Positions 22,469 to 33,413 of a stretch of 64,000 nucleotides of DNA are shown one piece after another (the stretch's first letter is position 1; every line of letters starts with the position of its first letter). Both the position numbers and the translations under genes were made by a program. The stretch lies in contig CM060732.1 of the NCBI GenBank assembly GCA_030704615.1, positions 80,809,171-80,873,170 on the forward strand. Reading direction: 5' to 3'. Origin of the DNA: Takakia lepidozioides (taxonomy: Eukaryota > Streptophyta > Takakiopsida > Takakiales > Takakiaceae). The notes under the pieces are model-generated. The model ran no database searches and was not told the origin of the DNA. It saw only the letters and a list, made by a program, of their open reading frames with translations.

Positions 22469-23296
22469 CAGTGTTGGGCGGTTACCCGCCGGGACCCAGG
22501 TTAACCGCCGGTTCAGGTTCAGGTTAACTGGAACCGGACCGGAACCGGGCCCATTCCTACAGAACCTGACCCGGAACCGGAACCTGCCAATGGGGTTCGG
22601 CGCAGAACCCAACCGGCGGTTCCTGCTGGGTGTGTGAACCGGAGAACCGCGCAGGGGGATAAAAACAGGTTCCTGTTTTTGACCCCTTGGTGGGGCTGGT
22701 GGCGCAGGGCAAAACTTATTTAATGCTCTCAAGCTCCTGAGATCCTGGGTTCAATGCTTGAAGGCCATGAGATTCTATGTTCAATGCTTCAGCGCCATGA
22801 GATCTTGGGTTCAATCTCCAGCTCCATGATATCCTAGCTAAGTTCATTAATAAAATGTTTGAAGATGCCAATACTTGCCAGGTAGCTGAATAGTACTTTC
22901 AACCCATAAAATTTTACCCATTTTCTTCTACCAGTTTATTTAGAGTATTTTTGTTTGTTTTTTTGTGTTAGTGAAAACTAACAAAATCGTTGGATTTTAG
23001 TTCAAATATGTGAATACATTGCTATTTAATCTACCGGACTGATAAAATATTTTAAATCTAATTAAATTAAACAAATATATTTTTAAAATAGAACCGGAAC
23101 CTAACCGGAACCGAAGGTTTTTATCAGCAACTAACCGGTAACCGGAACCGCCCCCATGTTTAAAAGTTGGATCCGGAACCGGACCGGAACCGGCTCAATA
23201 AAAAAAACCCGGAACCGGATCCGGAACCGTCTCTTGAAATAATTGTGGAACCGGAACCCACGGTTCCTTCACAAATGCGAGAACCGCCCAACACTG
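22469..23296. mobile_element. Non-autonomous hAT transposon (828 bp)
   Basis: The 15-bp terminal inverted repeats are perfect: cagtgttgggcggtt (22469-22483) and aaccgcccaacactg (23282-23296). The 8-bp target duplication gtgcattc lies at 22461-22468 and 23297-23304. Both features define the hAT superfamily. Both subterminal regions (22500-22640 and 23090-23270) are dense in ggaaccgg/ccggaacc words, likely transposase-binding sites. No transposase is encoded. Confidence 0.95.
22734..22823. repeat. 30-bp tandem repeat inside the hAT element, 3 copies
   Basis: Units of exactly 30 bp start at 22734, 22764 and 22794, with core gagatcctgggttcaatg. The preceding tggtggcgcagggc plus the gggttcaatgc core resemble tRNA A and B boxes, so part may be SINE-derived. 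Confidence 0.75.
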
Positions 23297-24287
23297 GTGC
23301 ATTCCTTTTCGCAAATCGCTAGCAGAGTTCTCATTAAAGGTAGGCCATCGGTTGGGAACCTTTGCTGAAGCTAGCTCTCATTTGCAAATGCTGCATTGTC
23401 GGTTTTATCTGAGTGCTTGGAGCACTGTTACTATAACACTGCTCAATCCCTGCCACTATCTTGCCCCTGGTCAAGGGGTTCTACAGACCATAGCGCAACA
23501 CCCACATCTCACATCATCACAACTACAACTTATCACCAATCACGAGACCGTGGCTTGCCCGGTCTTTGAGGCACTGCGCAACTAAACGCTTTGGTACATC
23601 TATACAGTGAGAATCAGTGAGCCGGTTCTTGGTCATGGGATTATTCAATTCCACCAACTGTCATGAATGAATAGCATGGTAATCACTCATCCCTAGGCCT
23701 GCTCCAGAAAGTAATGAATCCATTTCTATATTCTTTTCTGAATGGATTCATGACACTGGACAAATTTTTAGCTATCCACAAAATTAGGTAGTTTACACAT
23801 TCGTATCAAAGAGAGCCTAAGGCGCACGAAGATGTAAATGATATTACCTTTTCTTACTCTATCTTTTACTATGTTTTTTTAGAGAAGCGTTTCCTTCAAA
23901 AAGACTCAAAAGGGGAGACATATGTATTCATTACAATTTGTGTGTGTTCAACAGAGACATGATGGTTGCATCAACGTGCTTGAAGGCAAGTCAGGGGGGG
24001 GTAAGAGACAAAGGCATCGAGGTGAAAGCTAAGAAGCATCGGATTGCAACTTTTAATGATGTTTTACAATACTCGCCAAAGACCAGAGTTGAGGTGAAAT
24101 CCGACATATCCAGATTTGAACGCATATCCGACATCATGCCTCTACCACCTCTCCCAGGTGAACTGGTGCAAGGATGATGACCATGGAAAAGTCTTTACAC
24201 TCGATGGGTGGTGGATAGGCCGGTTGGTCCGAAAATTGAAAGGAAGCAACTATGCCATTTCCATAATTTACAAGGGAACTTCTGAAG

Positions 24288-25514
24288 GTGCTTAGATGTT
24301 ACGCATGCGTCAAGACTGGTCACACCAGAAAAGCACCTAGAAATTGGAGTCTCACTCCAGCACATAACTCCATACGAGGCTATACCTTTTCACAGTCTCG
24401 AGCTCTTTGTTCAATGATGGATAATTTATATCATGTAAGAACTTTATGATCAGGTGCCGCTACTGACAAACAGCCCTCGAAACAGCCCTGTTGATGCACT
24501 AGGGATGCACTTAAATAATGTTTGTTCAGTTCTCAAGTATCAGTAAGGATTGTGGCAAGACCAGGAGTTTGATTCCAGAAGTAAAACCAACGCAAAATTA
24601 TAATTCAGCAACCCAAATTGGCACAAAGATGCCACTTTTGATTGAGCTCCTGTTCTGCTTAAGCCCTGCACAGTCCGGGGTAGTACATTTACAAATTTGG
24701 CTTCAGCCTGAGTCTTCACTCTACATGAATTGTATGAGGCATAAAGATGGACCAAGAAGATGGGAGATTTTCACAACGCCCCATCATGTAAAAGGCTCTC
24801 CACAAAGCGTTGTAAGGCAACAAAATGGACTCTATGATATTGATACTGAGGTTATCTTGCACATATCCTAGAGGCTCAATTTTCGCTTGATGTGGGCATG
24901 GGGTTCACGAAGTGAGCTACCCGGATCTACACATGCAATCATCCCCTTATGCGTTTTTCCTTTTCTGTTTCCTGGGATCCAACCTCAACTTTACTAATGA
25001 GCTGACTACTCATCTGTCTGCTGTCTCTCTATTTTTCTACAGTGCATCATTGCAGCTGATTACATAACTGAGGTTTCTCCCTATGCCCAGCCGATCGACC
25101 CCGGAACATTAATATGTGGCCTGCCTGCTTGCTTGTTAGAGGCTCATTCATATACATATGTTCTGTTAGAAGCAGGGCACTCACTGGGAATCTGATATTC
25201 GAATAAGAGCTCAATGTTAGAGACGCCACTGAATGTCTCCATTAAGCCCGCTCTTGTAGTGTCATTACAAGACTGCTACGGAGAGAGAACAAAGGAAACA
25301 CTTAACTACAACGAGGCAGAGATGCCACAGCCTCGGAATCGTGAGCGTGTGATCCGAGTTGACTCCCCCTCGGCGGATCACTGCGTTTATCATCATGTTG
25401 GAACTGCAGCCAGTGGTCTCCTTTTACAGAATCAGAGGCATGCATCGTCTCCATTTGTTCTCATCACCATGAGACAACGACGGATCAGACAATAGGGACC
25501 TACGGTCGGTACCA
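24288..25514. other. No gene confidently recognised
   Basis: A 117-codon plus-strand frame from about 24518 has no recognisable domain. It could be a downstream exon of the Agenet-like gene or chance. 25050-25514 is mainly 3' flank of the antisense RALF gene. Confidence 0.35.
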
Positions 25515-25958
25515 TCATCCTCTTGCACAATGTGTAATCGCGGTGCACCCTCTCTCGTAAGGCCTAACAGGAGTGTTGGCAGAACCGCAATTGGGGGTAT
25601 AGTAAGACCTGCCCGAGCCTGCAGGGCATGGAATGCGATCGTTCGACAGGGAGCCATACCCAATGCCACTAAAGTAGCTCCCCAGAATCCTTCGTGCTAT
25701 TTCCGAGTCCACGATATTCTCCCCTTCTTCCTTGCACACACCTATGCTCACATCACATGACCTCTCTGCACTTGATGTTCCGAATGGATTATTGAGGTCC
25801 CTGGAGCTTGAAGACATAGCCGCCGGGAGCTTTGGATATAGCGATGAAGACCAATCCAAGTCTAACTCGCCTGCCATAGTTCTGCATACAGAACAGAGGA
25901 CACTGAGACTAGATATAACCAAGAGAGAATTAGATCGGTATCTCCTCCACTCGCCCAT
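25515..25958 (-). CDS. RALF: RALF-like secreted peptide precursor
   Basis: An intronless 147-residue precursor. I use the first in-frame ATG (complement at 25956-25958). MGEWRRYRSNSLLVISSLSVLCSV is a signal-peptide-like N-terminus. An acidic pro-region precedes the dibasic site ARRIL, the site-1-protease cleavage type of RALF precursors. The mature part has GYGSL (the counterpart of the YISY region) and the four conserved cysteines within IPCPAG, PNCGS, RGCTA and THCARG. RALF peptides bind CrRLK1L receptor kinases and LRX or LLG partners at the wall and control extracellular pH and growth. A TATA-like aataaaagg lies upstream on the minus strand (about 26152-26160). Confidence 0.93.
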   Translation of the reverse strand: MGEWRRYRSNSLLVISSLSVLCSVCRTMAGELDLDWSSSLYPKLPAAMSSSSRDLNNPFGTSSAERSCDVSIGVCKEEGENIVDSEIARRILGSYFSGIGYGSLSNDRIPCPAGSGRSYYTPNCGSANTPVRPYERGCTAITHCARG

Positions 25959-28649
25959 CTCCAGACACCGGGATACAATTGCAGATGGAATTGGGTCCTT
26001 GTTGGATACAATCTGACAGACGTAAAGATGGGTACCTAGAGCAGGCAAATCGAAAACAGACTAGAAACATAAGGGGGAGAGACTCAGACAAACTCTGGAG
26101 AGCGGGAGCGGGAATGAGTTCGCATTGCCCTCAAAACACTAGATCACAGCCCCTTTTATTTCAAAGATAGCTCACCAGTAGCCACAGTACTCACAACTTA
26201 CAAGGTCTACCAGTTGAGGAAACGGTACAGAAACTGATTGCAAGTTGAGATCCACAGCGACTTTATTGTACCAAACTGGCAAGCAACAGGAGTCGCCATA
26301 TTATTAGGCAAGGCATCATGCACTCTAGTACCCATGGCAAGTGACCTCACTTAGTTGGCAATAGAGCCAAGGGTACCGACATACTACATGCACATGAATG
26401 CCATTCCGGAAGGTGTCTTGTATGCCCACTTGAATGCCATCAAGTATTTGGACGGGCGGTTATTCCTTGAAGGTGCTTCTCGGACGGCATATATGGAATG
26501 ACCTGCGGAGCACGTCACAAACCATAATCAATCTCCAAGTAAAAAACAAGTCATACCACACCTCTAGTCGTGCAGAGCTCACGATATGGTGTCATATTTA
26601 GAAACTAATAAGGCTGGGAGGCGGTGGCGTTGGCTTGTTGAGCGGTGATCAAAGTCCATGCAGTAGGTGACACTGGGACTGTCCTTGGAGCTATTCATGG
26701 AGCTGCCCAGAGCGACCATAAATGAGATTGTATACTGGAGGGACTCAGATCATCCATCAGTCCTTCTGGGTGCTGTTTTTAACACAGCCTGCCTGCCAGC
26801 AACCACTCTAATTTGTATGTGATAAGTTATGTCTTGAGTCAGGATTCAGTTTCTGCCATCTCTTCTTCCGCTGCTCAGCAAAACACATGGGTGTTTGTCA
26901 TAATAAACCTTGTTTTGCAGTAGATTGAGTGTACCGCAATGATCAACAATGATCTGCACCCAACACCCATCCTCCTCATCATTCATGCCCAAGATTCCTC
27001 TCCCACATCTTTGGACCAAGCATACATAGTTTTATGTCGCATTGACGTGGCCAAGACACTGCATTGATGCAGCTAAACCCGCTCATCAATACAATGGCAG
27101 CTAAACTCATCTGACTGTGTGCCATGTTTTGGCACCTATCATTCGTGAATGATACTTCTCCATCTCCACTATTTGCTTGCTCCTGCAACAAACAGTGGCT
27201 AACTTACTTACCACAAACAATCCCATCCTCAGGAGTCCCCAATATCCACATGTGAACACCATAGGTTTTTCCTGAATAAAATCGAAGGGCTGTACATAGG
27301 TATACTGTCGGTAGACAGGAGTCAGATCCCCAGCCAGCTCTGTAGCCTATATTGTACTAAGAAATGAAATGCAGTTTGGAGTCCTGAACATTATTGTATC
27401 CCATGTTCCTTGCCTTGATCCCACTAATTGGCGTCTGCAATGAATGGTGTCAGTTATGCAGAGCTACATTTACTCATCATACCTGCTGTCTGGATTTGGT
27501 CTTTATTTTTACTATCTCCCACCAAGTTTCTTCATGTTGTACAACTGTTTAACAACAATCTCTCCACCCTTTCAACATCCATCCATTCATGGGTACAATG
27601 AAAGAAGGGTTCTCTCGTACAGGGAGGATGCTGATACTTGAGCTCCAGAGCGCCTAATAGAAGCACCTTGAATGAATGATTGAACAGATAAAACATCCAT
27701 AGAGGACTGCAATACCCCATTAGACACCAAAACACTGCGGCATCAAAACGTTCTGGGCCATCTAAGAACAATGCCAGTGTTGAAGATTCATCTTTCACAA
27801 TCCAATAGAGCCATTACCTGTTCAGTAAGGAGTCCTTCATTTTTCGCAGATAGGAAGATTGGGAGATCGTTCCTGTGCATAGCAGCACACAGCAAAAGCA
27901 CAAGATATCAAGACCAGAAACTTCTAATATAAACTGGGGAAGGTTAAAATGTCTGACAAATTGCCAGAGCCAATTGCACTGGATGGTGGAAGGATTGGCA
28001 GGAGCACCTGGTTGTGACAAACACCCAACTCTGCTCAAGAGCCCTAAGCTTGCGGTGTAACTATCCTCACGTTGTATTTTGTTTGCTGAGGTTTATAAAA
28101 TCCTTGAGTATGATTGAATCACTTATAGATGCGTATCCATTTTGCATGTCTCACCGTCCTATGTGTGTGCATTTGCGAAAGAACGGAAGGACAGGAAGCC
28201 CAAAGAGAGGGTCTAGTGGAGAGTGTGGGACAAGAATGCATCAAAACACACAGAGAATGTACTCATAAGACATTTGCCCATGCCCCCATGCCCGGTTTGG
28301 GCAGAACAAGAGGGAACTACTGCCTTTGTAAGGGGCTCACTCCAGTAGTCTGACTTACCTTGATATAAACAACTTATTCGAGCTTTTCAGATTTCCTCTA
28401 GAAAGCCACAAAAGCATCAATTTGCCGTGTGCGAGCTGCCCAGCAATTAAACCCCAACAGGGCCAGGGCCTTGCTCTCAGCCCCGAGATTTTGAAAGTTG
28501 GTGAACAGACAGGGACTATGTTCTAGACGGTCCTAAAGACACTCTAGGATGAGAATACCCCAGACATTGTACCAGAAACTGGATATTTTCTTCGGGCCGT
28601 CCGCACGTACATCGGGCATTGACAATCTCCCTTTCCTCGTGGCATCTGT
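25959..28649. other. Intergenic; repeat family B copy near 28251-28320
   Basis: 25959-26170 is the RALF leader region. Beyond it I find no coding exon, RNA gene or bounded element. 28251-28320 contains gagaatgtactcataagac, shared with 31600 and (partly) 34571. Just below 28650 the sequence no longer resembles a DYW domain. Confidence 0.4.
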
Positions 28650-30791
28650 TTATTGTCCAAAGGAAGACTCCCTGCACAGAGTTTGAATTTCTTCCATTTG
28701 TGGATGCGATTCATCTTCAACCACAAACGTATGCACATGGTTGTCAACCTCAATGGAGGAGCGACCTGGTTCCTCTCTGACACCTCTATCCTTCATCATT
28801 TTTCTCATCTTTGCAGTATCGTCCCACCTACCAGCCGCAGCATAGATGTTTAACAGCAGGACATAAGTTGAAGCATCCTCTGGATCCCACTTGAGAAGAG
28901 CTTTTGCCGCACGTTCTGCCACCTCCACATTGCAATGAATTTTGCAGGCACCTAGCAAGGCTCCCCACACTGCAGCATGTGGTTCAATTGGCATTTTGTC
29001 AATGAAGTCTTCTGCCACATCCAGTCGCCCTGCACGGCCAAGAAGGTCTACGATGCAGCCAAAATGCTCCACAGTAGGAGTGAGACCATAATACTGACTC
29101 ATGGAATCAAAGTAGTGACAGCCTTCATCCACTAGACCCACATGGCTACATGCGGAGAGAACACATATAAAGGAGATACCATTTGGCTTCAAGCCTTCTT
29201 GCTGCATTTCTTCAAATAGCAGCAGGGCTTCCATACCACACCCATGCTGTGCATATCCTGCAATCATTGCGTTCCAGGAGGCCACATTTCGGCGAGCCAT
29301 ATTGTCAAACACTTGGCGTGCATCCTTCATGCTTCCGCATTTGGCATACATGTCAGCAAGGGCAGTCTCCAGAATGATATGTGGCGCAATTCCAGCTTTG
29401 ATGACATCAGCATGAACCTGTTTGCCCTTCTCCAGGGCTGCAAGGCTGGCACACGCCTTGAGAGCACAAACAAATGTGATCCTATTGGGTGACACCCCTT
29501 CCCGGACCATTTGCTCATAGGTATTGAAAGCTTCCCTACCGTACCCATGTTGAGCATATCCCGCAATTATTGCACTCCATGACACCACATTTGGCTTCAA
29601 GCCTTCCTGTTGCATTTGTTCAAACAGTTGCAGGGCCTCACTAGCACACCCTTGCTGAGCATATCCTGCAATCATTGCACTCCATGACACCACATTTCGT
29701 CTAGCCATGTTGTCAAACACTTGGCGTGCGTCCTTCATGCTGCCACATTTGATATACATGTCAGCAAGGGCAGTCTCCAGAACAATATCTGGAGCAATTC
29801 CTGCCTTGATGATATCACCATGGACCTCCTTGCCCTTTTCCAGGGTTGCCAGACTGGCACATGCCTTCAGAACGCACACAAATGTGACCCTGTCAGGTGT
29901 CACCCCTACCCGCATCATCAGCTTGTACATCTCGAAAGCCTCCCTGCCAGAACCATGCTGAGCATATCCTGCAATAATTGCACTCCATGACACCACGTTT
30001 GGCTTCAAGCCTTCCTCTTGCATTTGTTCAAATAGTCGCAGGGCCTCACTACTATACCCAAGCTGAGCATATCCTGCAATCATCGCACTCCACGAGATCA
30101 CATTCCGTTGAGCCATATCATCAAACACACGACGCGCATCCTTTATGCTAGAACATTTGGCATACATGTCAACAAGGGTATTCTCCAGGATGATATCTGG
30201 CACAATCCCAGCTTGGATGATGTCAGTGTGAATAGCTATGCCCTTTTCCAGGGCAGCAAGGCTGGCACACGCCTTGAGAACACAAATGAAAGTGACCCTG
30301 TTGGGTGTCACCCCTTCCCGTACCATTTCTTCATAGATCTCTAAGGCCTCCCTACCACAACCATCCTTGGCATACCCTGCCATCATGGTAGTCCATGTAA
30401 ACACATCTCGTTCAGGCATTTTGTCAAACATTAGACGTGCATCCACCACACTGCCGCACTTGGCATACATGTTCAAGAGGGTGTTGAGTACATAGATGTT
30501 TGGCTCAAACCCAGTTTGGATGATGTGGGCATGCACCTGCTTTCCCTCTGTTAGACCTTTGATCTTGATGCACTCCTGCAAGAGACACACATAAGTACTC
30601 GAGTCTGCTGAAATGCCTCCTTCAGTAAAAATATGAAGCGCCTCTTTTACTTTGCCTGCCTTACATAGTGTGCTCACATCCTCACAAGTACCAGAAAAGC
30701 TCTTGTTGGCTTCCTTTCTTGGTCCTCTTTTAAAAGCAGACAGCATGGAGCTGTCCCATTCAACAAACGGTGCCTGATTCACCTCTGCCAT
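28650..30791 (-). CDS. PLS-type PPR protein, E/E+ class, DYW domain missing
   Basis: An intronless 713-residue protein from ATG at 30791 (MAEVNQAPF). Arrays of P, L and S PPR motifs fill most of it: [48 protein letters not shown]. The E region includes [23 protein letters not shown] and [12 protein letters not shown]. The E+ part reaches HTFVVEDESHPQMEEI, then diverges (QTLCRESSFGQ) and stops. The paralogue at 40592-42868 continues there into a DYW deaminase. Such proteins bind organellar RNA; editing would need a DYW supplied in trans. The central module is duplicated with a 408-bp period (29569 and 29977). Presence of a targeting peptide is unclear. Confidence 0.93.
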   Translation of the reverse strand: MAEVNQAPFVEWDSSMLSAFKRGPRKEANKSFSGTCEDVSTLCKAGKVKEALHIFTEGGISADSSTYVCLLQECIKIKGLTEGKQVHAHIIQTGFEPNIYVLNTLLNMYAKCGSVVDARLMFDKMPERDVFTWTTMMAGYAKDGCGREALEIYEEMVREGVTPNRVTFICVLKACASLAALEKGIAIHTDIIQAGIVPDIILENTLVDMYAKCSSIKDARRVFDDMAQRNVISWSAMIAGYAQLGYSSEALRLFEQMQEEGLKPNVVSWSAIIAGYAQHGSGREAFEMYKLMMRVGVTPDRVTFVCVLKACASLATLEKGKEVHGDIIKAGIAPDIVLETALADMYIKCGSMKDARQVFDNMARRNVVSWSAMIAGYAQQGCASEALQLFEQMQQEGLKPNVVSWSAIIAGYAQHGYGREAFNTYEQMVREGVSPNRITFVCALKACASLAALEKGKQVHADVIKAGIAPHIILETALADMYAKCGSMKDARQVFDNMARRNVASWNAMIAGYAQHGCGMEALLLFEEMQQEGLKPNGISFICVLSACSHVGLVDEGCHYFDSMSQYYGLTPTVEHFGCIVDLLGRAGRLDVAEDFIDKMPIEPHAAVWGALLGACKIHCNVEVAERAAKALLKWDPEDASTYVLLLNIYAAAGRWDDTAKMRKMMKDRGVREEPGRSSIEVDNHVHTFVVEDESHPQMEEIQTLCRESSFGQ

Positions 30792-33413
30792 CCTGCATTA
30801 CTCAAAATTCTCAGTTACGACCCTGACATTCAAAACTCGCAGAATAGAGGTCAAAGCTTCAGTGAAAGATATCTCTGATTCTTAACAGAGTCTTGGTGTA
30901 TGTACAGTACTTCTTCATAGAGGGGGGTTGTTGGAGTGCTTCCGGTACGAGAGTCCCTCCTGTTTTACAGATGCAGACCTCCCAGAGTTCTGATGTTTCT
31001 CTATTCCTTGCATGCGATGTTCGGCTACGGGCTCTCAGAATTTTTAGCTGGAGTTGTGCAATGGAGTATTGATAGGACGCTTGCGGGGAGACAGTGAAAC
31101 ACCCTTAGCACATTCCAAGGAGCAGAGTTGTTTTGCTATTGAATGAAGGGGATATTCGATTCTCTTCCCTTATACCGAAATGATGCAGAAAACTTCTGTG
31201 TTGTTGGGGAACTTTACGCAAATTTTTATGTTGTTACTTCTTATCGGTGTGGACATGTGCACAGCTGGTAGAAGTACTCACCATGGCTTTTCCCTGGCTA
31301 CTTTCAGGTTCTCCAACTGACCACCTGCAACTGTTTTGTAGCTATCAATCCCCAGTGCCTTGTTGGTGCTGAAATTTGGTCCAATATAATGGATCTGCAC
31401 CCACAATCCATTCAAGCCTCCTTCAGCTGTCTGCCCCAGTAACAAACATAAGCAGATGTTGTTCCTTGTTCCAAACAGTTGGCCAGTCATTTACTAGGGA
31501 AAATACACAACCTGCTAGACACGAATTCCTCTGCAGAATTGGTGGCAAAACTTAAAAGTGAGAGTGTGCACAACTAGAGAGGGGGAGAGATAGAGATAGA
31601 GAATGTACTCATAAGACGTTTGCCATAGGCTTGTGGCTGGAGGGAGAGAGGGAGAGGGAGACAGAGTGAGGGAGACAGAGACACCACATATGTCCCTACG
31701 GCATAAGCTTGCAGGACTTCCCCAGAGAGAGCGAGAGATTTTCCATCTGTGAGAGGCCCTTTGACACATTGAAAAAATAAGAATCGCGGAAAACAAATCC
31801 ATAGAACAACAGATGGCTACTCACGCCAGAAGAAACAACAACCCAAGAATTAATAGAAGCCCAATAGCAATGGAATTCGGGCATTCCTTGGTGCCACTCA
31901 GAAGGCAGGAATTATTTACTTGTTCCCAATCTCTTCGAACACTAAAGCTGTATTCAAGGAAATCCTCTAACTATCAACCCGACAATGCAGATGCGTGCGC
32001 TCTTCTAAATCATTGCGCTAACCTGCAAAGGGATTGCGGATGAGCCCCAAACAGAGCCTCCTTCCACGGCCGAGTAAATTACCGGTTGCTCTGTAGCGTC
32101 CATCCAAAAGACACATCAGTGACAACCACACTCTTCAAAAGAATTCAGAAAGCTTTGATTGTTCCATGGACTATGTTATCATGTATAGATGGAAGTGCAG
32201 GTACTGGATTGATGAGCTGATAGCACCAAAAGCAAAGCAGTAACAACCTAAAAGTATTCACCTGAGATATATGCAACCCTTTCCAACAACCTCCACCGAA
32301 GCAGCATTGCCGACAATGTCCACCGCTCTTAAAACATTCCAACACCTCCTTGCACCAAGCACTCTTGCAAAAGCAAGAAGAGGGGACAGAAATGTACTGC
32401 TTAGCTGCCATCATTCCACATGCTGTCGCAGGTGGCAGACCCGCCACAACAATGCCCTCTGACTGGAAGGCATTCTTCGGTGCGAAGCTGCCATGTTGCG
32501 GTGAGAGGCAGACCCGGCAGAAAAATACCCTACAAATGGAAGACATTCTTCCGTGTGGAGCTGCCTCTTTGCAGTGAGAGAGAGAGAGGATCGAGCATAC
32601 AGAGCTGGAGGCAGAGCCACTTTCAGTACCATTCTGTTGACGCATGCTATGGGTGTGTGATGATTTATCAAAGTCTTCTTCTTTGAATCGGACTCTCTGT
32701 GCTTCGTTTAAATGTCACATTTGCCTATGCAATACCTCATCAATCTTGACTGATGTACCGCCGCTTTGCAGCATCTCTTCTATCTCTTTCCTCCTCGGGA
32801 AGAAGTTCAATTAGCCTCCTACCTCTGTAGTCTACTTCACTGCCCCTCTCCCTGCATCAACACCTATGTTCTAGCCATAGCTAATTTTACTCGTAAACAC
32901 CAATATCTAATGCTACACCACCCCAGCCTGATAGATTCAATGGTCCTCTGTTAGGTTTATCTTTAATCCGGATGCCTCATCCACTCTTTATCAGCGGACC
33001 ACTTTAGGACTTACGATCAAGAAGTCATGATCCGAAGAAGCAGTGCAAAATTGCTAAGGACATTCAAGAAATGTGTGCCTAAGTGGCGATGATTACCGAC
33101 CAAGCAAACTTTCACTGACCTTCCATGAATTAGCGTGTTTTAGAAAAACTTTTTTGTTTGCAGCTTGGTTTGTTAGTACGGATGCTTGAGTGGTAACTAG
33201 TAACCTTGATCAATCGAAGTTCTTTCGGATTTGCTCACCAGGTAGGCGTTGATTCTGTCGAAGAGCTCCTGTCACGGATTTAGGTGCAAGAATCTGCCGG
33301 ATTCAAGCACGTAGTCATCCTGTAATAAGAATTTGTGTGATCTTGACAGCTGACAATCTGGGAATATTTGAGTTGCTGAGTTGATTTGTGGCGAGACGCA
33401 GTTCTTTAGTTTC
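30792..33413. other. Intergenic; low-complexity and repeat family B
   Basis: Contains purine-rich gagaga tracts (31565-31735), a family B copy near 31600 and a 73-bp tandem duplication at 32434-32579. The longest open frames (31813-32043 plus, 32145-32645 minus) show no domain. 33270-33413 is probably the leader of the aldolase gene. Confidence 0.4.
32434..32579. repeat. 73-bp tandem duplication, 2 copies
   Basis: Units 32434-32506 and 32507-32579 both run ggcagacccg...tggaaggcattctt-like...gaagctgcc-like...gtgaga. They have diverged by scattered substitutions. Confidence 0.7.

Larger units (their letters stand above)
22276..24287 (+). pseudogene. Agenet/Tudor-like gene fragment, exon split by a hAT element
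   Basis: An exon-like frame starts after acceptor ttggattgtag (22276): FGNPKLEDQVLKWFVNRFHR and later NLATIWDKKKSALEDQCIP. It is interrupted at 22468 by a transposon. After one 8-bp target copy the frame continues from 23305 (FRKSLAEFSLK) to donor gtaggc at 23340. Further exons end at 24093 (QYSPKTRVE, donor gtgaaa) and run 24158-24287 after a pyrimidine-rich acceptor (VNWCKDDDHGKVF, DGWWIGRLVRKLKGSNYAIS). The last two join in phase and resemble an Agenet/Tudor fold, which reads histone or arginine methylation. Joining the two halves is inference. The gene is probably inactivated. Confidence 0.4.

Noticed and set aside
22734-22823. CRISPR-like regularly spaced repeat
   Set aside because: The 30-bp units are contiguous tandem repeats without spacers, in a plant transposon.
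29183-30344. Plus-strand frames opposite the PPR gene
   Set aside because: Shadows of the PPR repeats on the other strand; they recur with the repeat period.
32145-32645. 166-codon minus-strand open frame
   Set aside because: It spans a 73-bp tandem duplication and shows no recognisable domain or splice context; coding status unsupported.
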